Positions 7,927-20,300 of a stretch of 56,206 nt of DNA are shown piece by piece. A model generated the notes under the pieces. It ran no database searches. It was given only the letters and a program-made list of their open reading frames with translations, and had not been told where the DNA came from. The stretch covers positions 1 to 56,206 of the forward strand of contig JAKOTS010000132.1 in NCBI GenBank assembly GCA_029777095.1, given 5' to 3'. Source of the DNA: Actinomycetes bacterium (lineage in GTDB: Bacteria; Actinomycetota; Actinomycetes; Actinomycetales; Microbacteriaceae). The translations under genes and the position numbers were made by a program. Each line of letters opens with the position of its first letter. The stretch's first letter is position 1.

Positions 7927-8160
7927 GGCCGCGTTGAAATTTCGACGAAGCCCGCCAGACCCAGACGAACCCCGCCAGCACGAGGGTTGCGGATGCCGCG
8001 CCAATGCCCGCGCGAAAGAAGCGCGTGACCTGCAAAATCTTTTCCTCGCGCTCACCGATTGCTTGTGGATAGTGTTGAAAACAGCACGCGGGGGCGTCCA
8101 CGATCGCGAAGGCGAACGGTGCACGGCGCTGTGAGGTGTGCAACTACGAAGGGGTAGTTT
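7927..8160 (+). promoter_or_regulatory. Leader and probable promoter of the first giant surface protein
   Basis: A 234-bp gap. GGATAGTGT holds a -10-like TAGTGT at 8070-8075, about 85 nt before the GTG start, and GAAGGGG (8148-8154) is a good ribosome site. The -10 core ATAGTGT resembles those upstream of the second giant gene and of two MFS genes. Nothing else is evident. Confidence 0.35.
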
Positions 8161-11100
8161 GTGGCTTCGCGCACTCGATTCAAGGCGACCGCGGTCGTTG
8201 CAGCACTCAGCCTGGTGCTCGCCCTCTTCAGCGCACCGGCCGCACTCGCCGCCCCGATCCTGCCGAATCCGACGCAGGGCGAGGTCACGGCTGTGACGAC
8301 GCTGACGAAGACGGCGGCGGTGAAAGAGATCGCCCCGGGCGACACGTTCTTCTACACCCTGACCGTCGGATGCTCGACGATTACCGACCTCGGCTGCCGC
8401 GACGCGGTGCTGAGTGACCAGGTACCCGCCCCGTTTGTGCTCGTCAGCGCGACCGTCGGCGCGGGCGTCAACACCGCGGCCGAGCCCGTCATCAGCGGCA
8501 ACTCGGTGCGTGTCGATTGGACGACCCCGTTGGGGACGGATGCCACTGGCCTCCTCGACGCAACGACCGCGATCGTGCAGATCGAGGTTCGGCTCCCCGC
8601 CGACGTCTCGCACGATGTGAGCGGCATCGAGGTGTTCAACAGCGCATACATCGAGGGAACGAACTTTGTTGATGTTGGGGCATCCGCTGGCGTGACGCCG
8701 ATCGTTCCCCTCCAACTCGCGACAACTGCGACCAAGGCACTGAGCCCCACATCGAGCCTTGCGCTCCCGGGCACCGCGGTGACGGCAACCCTCGGTGGAT
8801 CGAACGACTCGAATGGCACCGTCGAGAGGCTCACGATTCAAGACCCCGTCGACCCGACGGCGAACCCCCACCCGTTCGACTACCTCGGGTTCTCGGGCTT
8901 CGGTGCGCTGACGCCGCCGGCCGGGGCGACCGGGGCTCCCTTGTACGAGGTCTTCGTCGGCGGTACCTGGGTCGCGGTCCCCGGTGGCGTGCTGCCTGGG
9001 GCGACGCTTCCGTCAGATGTGCGCGGCGCGCGGGTGACGTTCGCGGGGGCGATCCCCGCTGGGGCAACGGCCTCAGTCGCGCTCGACCTCGCGCTCACCG
9101 ATCTTGCGCAGACCCAGAGCGACGGCTTTGTTGTCGCCAATACGGTGCGGTCCGAGGTCGGGGTCGGTTCGGTGACCGCGACCGACGACGCCTCCGCCAC
9201 CCTCACCCTGCTCCAGAACGACATCCAGGTGGCCGCGACAAAGTCGTTTGATCCCGCGCTCGTGGTTGCGGGCGACGACAGCACCGTGACCCTCGGCGCC
9301 ACAAACCGCTCGGCGGTCCCCATCGAATCGCTCAGCCTTCGCGAGCCGGCAACCGGAACGTTTCCGACCAGCTACACATTCGCGGGGATCGACAAGCCGA
9401 TCGGTTACCCGCAGGGTGCCACGTCAGGCAACGTGATCTACCACCGCGCCGGTGGCGGAACCGAAACGGTGCCGTTCGCCGACGGTGCAAGACCCGCCCC
9501 GCCCACGGGGCAACCGACCAGGTCGAATACTTCGAGGTGGTGTTCGAGGGCGCGATCGTGCCCGGCGGCGAGACGTCGATTTCATTCGTCGTCTCGACCG
9601 ATCCAGATTCGACGGGATTCCCCGAGACCGTCACGAACGTTGTTGCGGTTACTGGCTTCAATCGGGGCGACACCGGCAACGCCACGGCGCCCGCAGATCT
9701 CTACATCTACGACGAGGTACTCGAACCATATGTCTCGAAGAGCATACGACCCTCGCCAATTCTCGCCGTTCCCGGTGAGACCGCGACGGTGAGCCTCGAG
9801 GGCGGGCTCACCGAGCTCCCCGTGCCGCCCGCGACGACGGGAACGACGGGCCACGCGACCCGGGTCGTGATTCAGGACCCCGAAGGCCTCGCGGGGTCTG
9901 ACAACTGGTGGAATGCCTTCGATCTCACGGGGATCGCGCAGACACCGGTGCCAGCCGACGCCGAACTCACCGTCGAGTACTACGACACAACCGATGGGCA
10001 GTGGAAGGTGCTGTCGGGCCCGATCGCGGGACCAACGATCACTTCGAGCCGTGTCCCTTCAGCGATCGGTGACATCGCCGGAGGCGTGCGATTTGTCTAT
10101 GACTACGTCGGCCCGGATGCAGGATTCGCGCCCGGCACCGACTTTGCCCCGAACTTCACCGTGGCGCTGCGGGGTGACGGCCGGTACCGGCCCGGTGCTC
10201 CTTATGCCCCCACCGGCTCGACGTTCCTCGCAAACTGCGCGCAGACCGAGGCGAGCAACCCCAACCCCGACGTGGCCGACGCAATCGCATCGATGTCGCT
10301 GCGCTCGACGTGCCCCGAAATCGAACTGATCGTTCCCGAGCCCGGCGGTCCGGGGAGCGATTTCATTGACAAGGAGTTCGGCACCTCGAGCTCCGGCGGG
10401 GTGAAGAGTGTCATTGCGCGGAGCGACGACACGATTCCATCGCTGCTGCGCTGGGGGACCGGCGGATACTCCAACCTCGACCGCGTCGAAATCACAGACG
10501 TAGCCGACCCCGCGTCGACCCCAATCGCGGAGAGCGTCTTCGACGTCTTCAACCTCACGCGGGTGCAGCCAATCACACCCGCCACCGACCCGCTGATGGC
10601 GTTCGACCAGGTCTCGCGCGTCGAGCTTTACACCGGTGGCGGTGGCGGTGGCGGTGGCTGGGTGCGGGCGCAGAATGACCCGTGCCCGCAGCAGTGCATC
10701 GGCACGTTCCCCGGTGTGACACTGACCACCGCGGAGCGCGGCGCGGCCGTCGGCGTGCGCCTCACGTTCGTTGAGAGCCCAGACCGGGCCGCGGCATCCG
10801 TCGGTAATCTCGACGCACCGCTCGTCGGCTCGGGCGTCGCGCGTTCGTTTGCCAACGCCCGGCCGATCACGCTGACGTGGCAGGTGCGCGACACTCGCCG
10901 TTCAGACGGCGCCGCGGCCCTCGGCAAGGTCGTCTACAACCAGCCGCCACAGGAGGGTGTCGTCCGCAACACCGTAAACGCGACGGCGTACCCCGCGGGC
11001 GGCGGGCAACTGAGCGCGAACGCCCAGGACGACGTCGTGATCGTCGACGTGCCGATCACGACGAACACGAACAAGAACTGGCTTGATGGCCCACTCGCGA

Positions 11101-14100
11101 TTCCCTCCGCGGGGTTGCCAGCGACCTCGTATCCGCTCAGTCGCATCGTCGTCACAACACGGAACACCACCCCTGCAAGGGTCGACCGGATGTGGATCAC
11201 CGATCCGGCACCCGGCTCTAACGCAACCGTGTTCGACACCCAATCGTTCAACAGATTCATCCGCATCGACAACCCGGTGGGCGCAGACCCCACCCAGACG
11301 TTTGTCGACCTGTACTTCGCCGACGGGAGCTCCGTGACGTTCAGCCGCGCGGAGGCGCTGGCGCTGACCGCGGCGACGCTCCCGTCGGGGCGCGGCGCCG
11401 TCATCGGCTATCAGGCGCGCTTCGAAGGCCGCATCACCTCCGGCGCGGCCGGCGTGATCGAGGCGGAGGTGAGACTCAGCCCGGTGCACCGAGTGACCGG
11501 TCAGCCCGTCACGGTCGCCGATTCACCCGTGACCAACACCGCCCAGGGTGTGGTGTCGGACGTCGACCCGCCGGGGACGTGCCCGCCCCCTGGAAATGGC
11601 GCAGACGAGCCGCGGTATGCGTGCGACGAAGACTCGGCGACGCTCACCCTGAGGGAGCCCAGCTTCGGAGTCGAGGTGACGAAGTCGTTCACGCCCGCCG
11701 AGCAGAAAGAGCCCGACAACGCCCCGATCGTCATGAACCTGACCGGGCAGCCATCGGGCTCGGCACGCGCCGTCACGATGACGATCACCGATGCAGACGC
11801 AGCATTCTGGAACGCGTTCGAGCTCGTCGGACTCGACCCCAACTTCGCCCTCAAGGCCCCAATCACGCGCGTGCGCGCCTGTTATGCCGACGGCGGCACG
11901 TTTGTCGATGTCAACGGTACTGTCGTGGTCAACGGCGGCGGCGCCGAGCAGTGCAGCTCAAACGGCGGCAGGCTTGACGAGGTCGTGACGTTCATGAACC
12001 AGGCCCCCGCCGATGTGCACCAGATCTCATTCCAATTTTGGGATGAAGGCGGTCTGGGGTGGTCGAACCCGGCAAATCCGCTGCAGAAGATCCCCGTGCT
12101 GGTGCAGCGCCGCGGTCAGCTGCGCACCGGTGGCCCTGTGCCAACGACGCGAAGTGACCAGATCGCGGCGCCCGGACAGCCTGCCGCCGGCGTCTTCAAT
12201 AACCACATCTCTGGCGAAGCCACCTCGGTGAATGTTGCGCCCGGCGTCTCGCTGGATGCGAACGACACCGCCGAGGCCCAGTACCGCTACCTGCACCTGC
12301 AAAACATGGTGAGTGTCGCCAAGACCCCGAGCGGCGACGTGCGGCCAGGCATCGTGATTCCATTCACGTTGAACTTCGCGAACGCCGGTGAACGACCGAT
12401 CAGCGATCCCGTGTTCTCTGACGTGCTCCCAATGGATGCGGTCGGCGCACAGCTGATTTTCGACCCGGACCGCGATCCGAGCGTTTCTCCCTACACCTTC
12501 ACGCTGAGCGGCCCGACGCCAAGCCCGGCCGAGGGGCTCCCGCTGCCGACCGACCCGGCGGCGCTCACCATTGACGAGCAGGCCGATCGGATCGTCTTCA
12601 GGGCGCCGCCGGGCACCGTGTTGGGCGTCGGGCAGTCGTACCGGATCACGATCGCGCTCATGCTCCGGCCAGGCATCACGCCCGATATGGACGTCGTGAA
12701 TGAGGCAGTGATCGCGGGCGCCGAGCCATTCGACGATTGCGTGACGAAGCGATCGGGCGGGCCCTACTGGTCATGCTCCGACACGGCCACGGTCTCGCCG
12801 CTCGCCATTCCGGCGCTCAGCACGATTAAGTACGTGAAGGCGGATGCCCCGCACGGCCTTGCCGGAATCCCAGAGGTGCTCAGCACCGCCGACCGCTTCG
12901 TGTGCGATGGGACGGCAACCCCCGAGGGTTTCTATCGCTCGCCGTGCGTGCCAGTCACGTTGCCCGGAGCCACCGAGACCTGGCGCTTCACCGTGGTCAA
13001 TTCGGGCACGCTCCCGATGGATCAGATTGTCTCGATCGACAACCTGCCGACTCCGGGTGACCAGGGTCTGATCGCCACGGTGCCGCGCGAGAGCGCCTGG
13101 CAGCCGACGTTCGTCGGCGGCGCAGTGCTCGTCCCGATGCCGACCACACCGGTCGGCGCGGTGCTCACCACGTTTTACTCCACGTCGTCAGTACCGTGCA
13201 CCGCCGACCTCAACCCGCTCGGCACGCAGTGCGCCCCGGGTGCGTGGTTGCCCTTGCAGGGTGCAGGTCCCGCCGACGTGCGGAGCCTGAAGTTCGTGAT
13301 CAAGATGCCCGCGGGCGATCTCCTGCAGCCGGGCGAAGCGCTCAACCTGCAGTTCCAGACGCGGACGACGGCGACGGTACGCGCGGGCACGCCCTACCCG
13401 ATTGCCTACAACTCGGTCTCGACCGGCGGCTCGGCGATCAACACAACGGCGGTCGCAGTGCCGGCGACCGAGGGGCGCAGGGTCGGTGTGTCGCTTCCGA
13501 CCGCGTCGATCTCGCTCCAGAAGCTCATCTCGGGCCCGGCCGCGAACCTCGCGCCGCGCGTTTTCCCCGTGCAGCTCGTCTGCACGCTCGACGGCGCACC
13601 GATCACCGGGCTTCCCCTGCTCCGGCTCGTTCCGGGCGCCGTGCCCGTTGTGGTCGACGGGATCCCAATCGGGGCCGAGTGCACCGCGACAGAGGGGCAC
13701 TTCGGGCAAACATCGTCCAACATCGGCACGGCGACAGTGGGCACCCCCGGGGGCCCGATCGGTGTGGTGAGAGTCGAGAACGTCTACGAGATCTCTGACC
13801 TCACGATTCGCAAGAATGTGGATGCCGCTGGCCGCGACGCGCAGGGAAACCCCATCAAATACGGCCCATTCGGCTTTAGCGTCGTGTGCACCTTCGGTGG
13901 CGCAGAGGTCTGGGCAGACGGCTATGACGCCGCGACCCCGATGACCGCCGCGCTCTCGCCGGATGAACTCTGGGCGCTTGCCGGCTTGCCGGTCAACAGT
14001 GCGTGCACCGTCACCGAGACTGACGCGCTGGGTGCGGCATCCACCTCGTTTGTCGTGAGCAAAGATGGCACGCCCGCTGCGCCGGTAGTCGCCAGCGCTG

Positions 14101-15239
14101 TCGACGTGACGATCGCGAACGGCACCACGATTGAAGTGGAAGCGACGAACACCTTCGGGGCCGGGTCGCTGCGCCTCGACAAGGTCATCGACGGGGCCGC
14201 GGGCCCCGGATTCGGTGGCGGGCCGTTCATGCTCCTCGTCGACTGCGAGCTCGACACGGGGGCGGGCGCGATGCCCGTCTGGTCGAACTTTGTGACGCTC
14301 GGCGGGGCGCGACCCCTGTCTGCGACGGTCGACAACATTGCCGCGGGCGCGGTCTGCACGGTGACCGAGATCGTGAACGGCGGTGCGAACTCGACCGTCA
14401 TCGCACCCGCGTCGGTGACGATTGGTGCTGGCACGACGGTGGGCGTGACCGTGACGAACACCTTCAACGCGGGTTCGATCACCGTCGCGAAGGTCGTCGA
14501 CGGTGCCGGCGCGGCGCTGTGGGGTGCCGGGCCGTTCGAGGTCACGCTCGCGTGCACGAATACGCTCGGCGAACCCGTCGCGATTCTTGGGGGCGCAGCG
14601 CGTGAGCTCAACGCCGCCAACGGCTACCGCACGACGTACGACCCGCTCCTGGTCGGCCTGCGGTGTTCGCTCACCGAAACCGTGACCGGCGGAGCGACGA
14701 GCACCACGATCACCGGCGCCGACAACGCGCCGCTCGGGGTCTTCCAGGTGGCGGCGGGCAACGTCGAGGCGACCGTGACCAACACGTTCGCACTGGGCGC
14801 CCTCGTCGTGAGCAAGACGGTATCGGGCGGCAACGCCTCGGCACACAGCGCAGACGAGTTCGAGATCGCGGCCGCGTGCACGTGGAACGGTGCGCCGATC
14901 GCGGTGCCGGGCGGTGCGGTGCGGGCGCTGAGCACGGCGGCGCCGGTGCGTTACGCCGAGCTCCCGGTCGGGGCCGAGTGCACGATCGTCGAGACGAAGC
15001 ATGGCGGCGCGAACGCGGTGACGATGACCCCGGCGTCGCCGGATGACTCGTCGATGGCGAAGCTGACGATCGGGGCGGATGCCGCGGCATCCGTCGTCGT
15101 CGACAACCGCTTCGATCCGCCACTGCCGGTGACGGGCATGAGCACCACGGTGTTGTTTGGCAGCGGGGGCGTGGCGGTGGGGCTCCTCATCGCCGGAGCC
15201 GTGTTGCTCGTCGTTCGCAGGCGGCGACAGGTTGTCTAA
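8161..15239 (+). pseudogene. Giant LPXTG-anchored surface protein, interrupted by one frameshift
   Basis: About 2,359 residues if the frame is restored. It starts at GTG 8161 behind GAAGGGG with a signal peptide (hydrophobic core about residues 10-30, ending near ALAAP). A long series of beta-rich DUF11-like modules follows, then five C-terminal repeats of about 85-90 residues (from about 13,500) of the DUF5979 kind, each with a VxKxVDG-like opening and CTVTE-like ending. The C-terminus is a sortase signal: LPVTG near 15,124, a hydrophobic helix and RRRR. Translation leaves frame after a GGGG run at 9507-9510; one extra G restores it (PPTG then ATDQVEYF), and the next 5.7 kb is open. It is a paralogue of the gene at 17354. 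Frameshift, assembly error or phase variation are all possible. Probable role: cell-wall adhesin or matrix protein; no enzyme domain seen. Confidence 0.82.
9507..9510 (+). other. Frameshift site in the first giant gene
   Basis: A run of four G at codon 449. The frame used upstream continues only to a stop after low-quality Arg/Ser-rich residues, while the -1 frame is open from here to 15239. Five G would make one continuous protein. Confidence 0.75.
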
Positions 15240-15304
15240 GACGCGGCGGCCCGCCTCAGGACGCGGCGGGCCGTCGAAAACTGGGCAGCCCGCCGAAAAT
15301 GCAA

Positions 15305-15339
15305 CGTGGGTCCCCGGTCAGTAAGACCGGGAACCCACG
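15305..15339. terminator. Bidirectional terminator between giant gene 1 and argG
   Basis: CGTGGGT-C-CCCGGTC (15305-15319) pairs with GACCGGG-A-ACCCACG (15325-15339) around AGTAA, with one mismatch. It lacks a long T-run but separates two convergent genes. Between 15240 and 15304 there are GC-rich partial direct repeats (GACGCGGCGG twice). Confidence 0.6.
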
Positions 15340-15356
15340 CGCAGCGCTGAGCCTGT

Positions 15357-16799
<1,443 letters not shown>

Positions 16800-16940
16800 G
16801 CGCCGCGGCATCCAATCGTTGATCTCGTCTCGCAGTCACCGCGGGCGGGATACCGTTGAAGGTGCAGAGTTTCGCTTTGCACCGCCCACGCTCACTCGCA
16901 CCGTGGGCCACACGACATCCACCCCGAACAGGGAGCACCC

Positions 16941-17144
16941 ATGTTGGCAACAGCAGCCCTCATCATTTCGCAAGCGACAGAGGCGGCCGCTGCGTCGGCC
17001 TTCAACCCGCTGCCGCTGATCCTTGCCGTCACGGTCGCCGTGGTGATCATTGGGGGCGGCGGGGTGTTTGTGATGTTTGTTCGCGAGCGCAGCACCCGCG
17101 AACGGCAGCGTGCGGAGCGCCAGCAGCGGCGCGACGAGAAATAG
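16941..17144 (+). CDS. Small single-span membrane protein
   Basis: 67 residues behind an AGGGAG ribosome site (16931-16936) seven bases before the ATG. A short hydrophobic start is followed by an Ala-rich stretch, one strong transmembrane helix (about residues 24-47, LILAVTVAVVIIGGGGVFVMF) and a highly charged C-terminal tail (RERSTRERQRAERQQRRDEK), suggesting a basic tail on the cytosolic side. No known family is recognised. It lies 209 bp before the second giant gene, in the same direction. I see no terminator between them. Confidence 0.6.
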   Translation: MLATAALIISQATEAAAASAFNPLPLILAVTVAVVIIGGGGVFVMFVRERSTRERQRAERQQRRDEK

Positions 17145-17291
17145 CGCGGCGGCGGCAGCGGCGGCAAGAGCAACGCCAGCGACAACAGCTGCGCGGGCGC
17201 CCATAAGCCGCGCCCACCCAACCCCCGCCACCCTCGCGCACCACAACCCCTGACCGGGTCATATCACAATCCTTCTCCGTGTGAATTTGCA

Positions 17292-17297
17292 TAGAGT
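17292..17297 (+). promoter_or_regulatory. Probable -10 element of giant gene 2
   Basis: GAATTTGCATAGAGT contains TAGAGT, 57 nt before the ATG, which is followed by a GAGGGGG ribosome site at 17341-17347. No good -35 is seen. The rest of the gap 17145-17291 is GC-rich with no recognisable signal. Confidence 0.4.
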
Positions 17298-17353
17298 ATT
17301 GAGGATTTTGCTCGGCGCCTTGGGATCAGCGGCGCCATTCCGAGGGGGAATGC

Positions 17354-20300
17354 ATGAAGAAACGTACGTTTGGCGCGCTTGCCGCGATTTTCGCGCTCGT
17401 GTTCGGGGGGCTCGTGGTCCCAACGGCTGCGATGGCCGCTGGAGATGACGCGGTGCTCTCCAACCAGAAGTCGGTTGTCGGGTCGCAGACGCAGTTCCGT
17501 CCGGGCGACCGCTTCGACTATGAGATTTTGGTCGGCTGTTCGTCAACGACGAGCCCCGGTTGCATCGATGCATTCCTCGTCGACACCCTCCCCGCGCCGC
17601 TCGTGCTCGACCCGGATGTCGAGCACCCGGTCGTTGCATCGATCGGCTCGGACATCACGTTCACGACCGATGAGAACGGCCGCGAGAGCTTCCGCGTTGA
17701 TGGCAAAGAGACGTTCGGAACCGGGATCGGTGCAGGCACGGGTATCGCCGGCGGCGGCAGCATGCTCGTGACCGTGAGCGTCTACGTGCCGACGACCACC
17801 AGTGGTGAGTACAACGGTGAGACGATCACGAACACGGCGACCGTGGATGCCGCGAACGCGCCGGAGGTCGACTCCTCCGCAGATGTCACCCTCGCCGTCA
17901 CGACGACGCTCGCTCCCGCGCTGAAGAAGACCGTGGCGCCGAGCTCGACGATTCCGGCTGTTCCCGGCCGTGCCGTCGACTGGACGCTCAAGCCTGGCAA
18001 CAGCTCGAACCAGAGCGTCGACACCATCACCGTGCAAGACCCCGCGAACCCTCCTCTCGCGAGCCTCGGCTTCCTCGACATGACGAGCGTTGACATCACC
18101 GACCCTGCTGGTACCACCGGCAAGGTCGTCGAGTACTTCGTCGCTGGCGCATGGACCGCCACCGCCCCCGCGCCCCTTTCGGGCGCCGATGGGGTTCGCG
18201 TGACGTTCACCGGAAGCTTCGCGCCCGGTGTGTCCGGCGAGGTCGTGGTGCACTCCGAGACCAACGACACGGTGACTTCGATCGCGAAAGACCAGAAGGT
18301 CACCATCACGAACGACGCGCAGTCGACCGTGAGCAAGGGCGGCACGACCAGCGCCCCTGTCAAAGACACCGCAAGCATCGTGGTTGCAAATCAAGACCCC
18401 GACGTTGCGGTCACCAAGGATTTTGCTCGCTCGGCACTGGTGAGTGGGCAGAGCACCACGGCTACCATCGTTGCCACCGTCGGTGCACAGAGTGTCAAGG
18501 AACTGAAGCTGACCGAGCCCTCGGCTGGCCAGCCGAACTTCACCGCTCAGGGTCTGACGTTTGACGGTTTCGGGAGCGCCCTCGAATGGCCCGAAGGCGC
18601 CACGAGCGCCACGATTGAGTACACCTATGCCGCTGGCTGCCCGGCTTCCGGCGGAACTTCGACAACGGTGCACACACTGACTCCGCCCACCCCGGGCCGC
18701 ACGGTCGAAGGGTTCACCATCACCTTCAGCGCCGCGGGCGACGATATTCCTTCGCGGGCATACGCGAATTTGCCGCTCAAGGTGACGGCGCTGCCCGTCA
18801 CCACCCCCGGCGTGCGTTCGGGCACCAACCACGTTGACGTGCGCGTCGAGAACGTGGACGGGGCATCCGGTGTCGCAAAAGACGACGCGGGCGTCACCGT
18901 CTCGCCGCTTGTGGTCGACACCGAGGTTTCGAAGTCGATCACGCCTGAGCAGGTCTTTGGCGTGCCCGGTACCGACGCGCTCGTTACCCTGACCAGCAAG
19001 GTCACCTAAGACTCGACGGTCGGCTCGAAGAGTTTGATCATTTCTGACCCGGCCAACCCCGCGGCAAACCCCGAGTTCTGGGAGGCGTTTGCCCCCACGA
19101 GCGTCGAGAACACCGACATTCCCGACTGCAGCACGCTGACGTTGCGGTTCTGGTCGAAGTCCGCCGGCAAATGGACGGTCTTCCCCGGTGCAGACACCAT
19201 CGCTGGGCCCGTCGCAAAATGGAACTTCGAAATTCCGCAGAACCTGCGCGCTGACGTCGGCGGCATCCAGTACGAATTCTTGCCGACGTGCACCGATCTT
19301 CTGCCGCCCGGCTTCGTGGTGCACAGCTACATGAAGATCGAGGTCAGTGAAAAGCACAACACGGCCACGACCTACACCAACGTCGCGCAGTCTGCCGTGC
19401 ACAACCCCGACGCGCTTGACCCTGACGCCACCGACGACGCACAGGACGACATCATCGTTGTCCCGATCGACGGTTCGGGTGTTGGCGTCGACCTGATCGA
19501 CAAGAACTGGCTCGTAGACACCGTGCCGGCGCTCTCGAACGAGAGCCGTGCGCTGCGCCTCGGTTGGAGCACACAGGGTCTGAACCTCACCACGGTACAG
19601 ATCAGCGACCCGGGCTCGGATGGCGAACGCACCAACGTCGCCACCTCGGTGTACGACGCGTTCAACCTCGTTGCAATCCGCCCGATCACCTCGGCCACCG
19701 ATCCGCAGATCGTGAACGACCGTGTCACGAAGGTTGAGCTCTACACGGGTGCCGCTGGCAACCCGTGGAACGACATCACGACGGCGGCGTGTGCAGACGG
19801 CTGTGACGGCGGGTTCGGTGGCTACACGCTGACCGCCGCCGAGCAGCGTGAAGCGCTCGGTGTGCGCATGACCTTCAGCGAGGGCACGGCTGGCGCCGGC
19901 GTCGGAAGCGGCTACGAGCGCCGCCCGATCGACCTCGTCTTCGAGGTTCGTGACACGCTGCGCAGCGCCCCCACTGAGTGGGTACTCGGCAACCTGCACG
20001 ACGGCACGTACAACACCGGCACCGTCGGTCTTGTCAACAACACCGCATCGGCGCATGGCGTGAACACGGCAACTGGCGTTGACGTCACCACGCGTGCAAA
20101 CGATGAGATCACGATCATTGACAGCCCGCTCAACGTCTCGCTCGAGAAGGCGTTTGACCAAGACGTGCTCGGGCTTCCGCAGGCTGGTACAGCCCCCGCG
20201 GACTTCCCGTTGATCTCGTCGACGATCAAGGCGACGAACTCGTCGGCAACGCGAGTGTCGAGCATGGTCATTACCGACCCCGCGCCGACCCAGACGGCGC

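Noticed and set aside
7868..8143. Minus-strand frame whose middle could encode one membrane helix (FFRAGIGAASATLVLAGFVWVW)
   Set aside because: No plausible start codon, ribosome site or leaderless -10 before the helix, and it overlaps the end of the methyltransferase gene. Left as a weak candidate only.
15240..15304. GC-rich partial repeats after giant gene 1 considered as an attachment site or insertion-sequence end
   Set aside because: No transposase, no target-site duplication and no matching copy elsewhere in the window.
17543..20161. Long antisense frame (872 codons) over the second giant gene, and similar antisense frames at 13188-15002, 22445-24211 and 7396-8871
   Set aside because: Arg/Asp/Val-rich shadow translations of a GC-rich gene with no family similarity, no ribosome site and no break in the coding bias of the sense strand.
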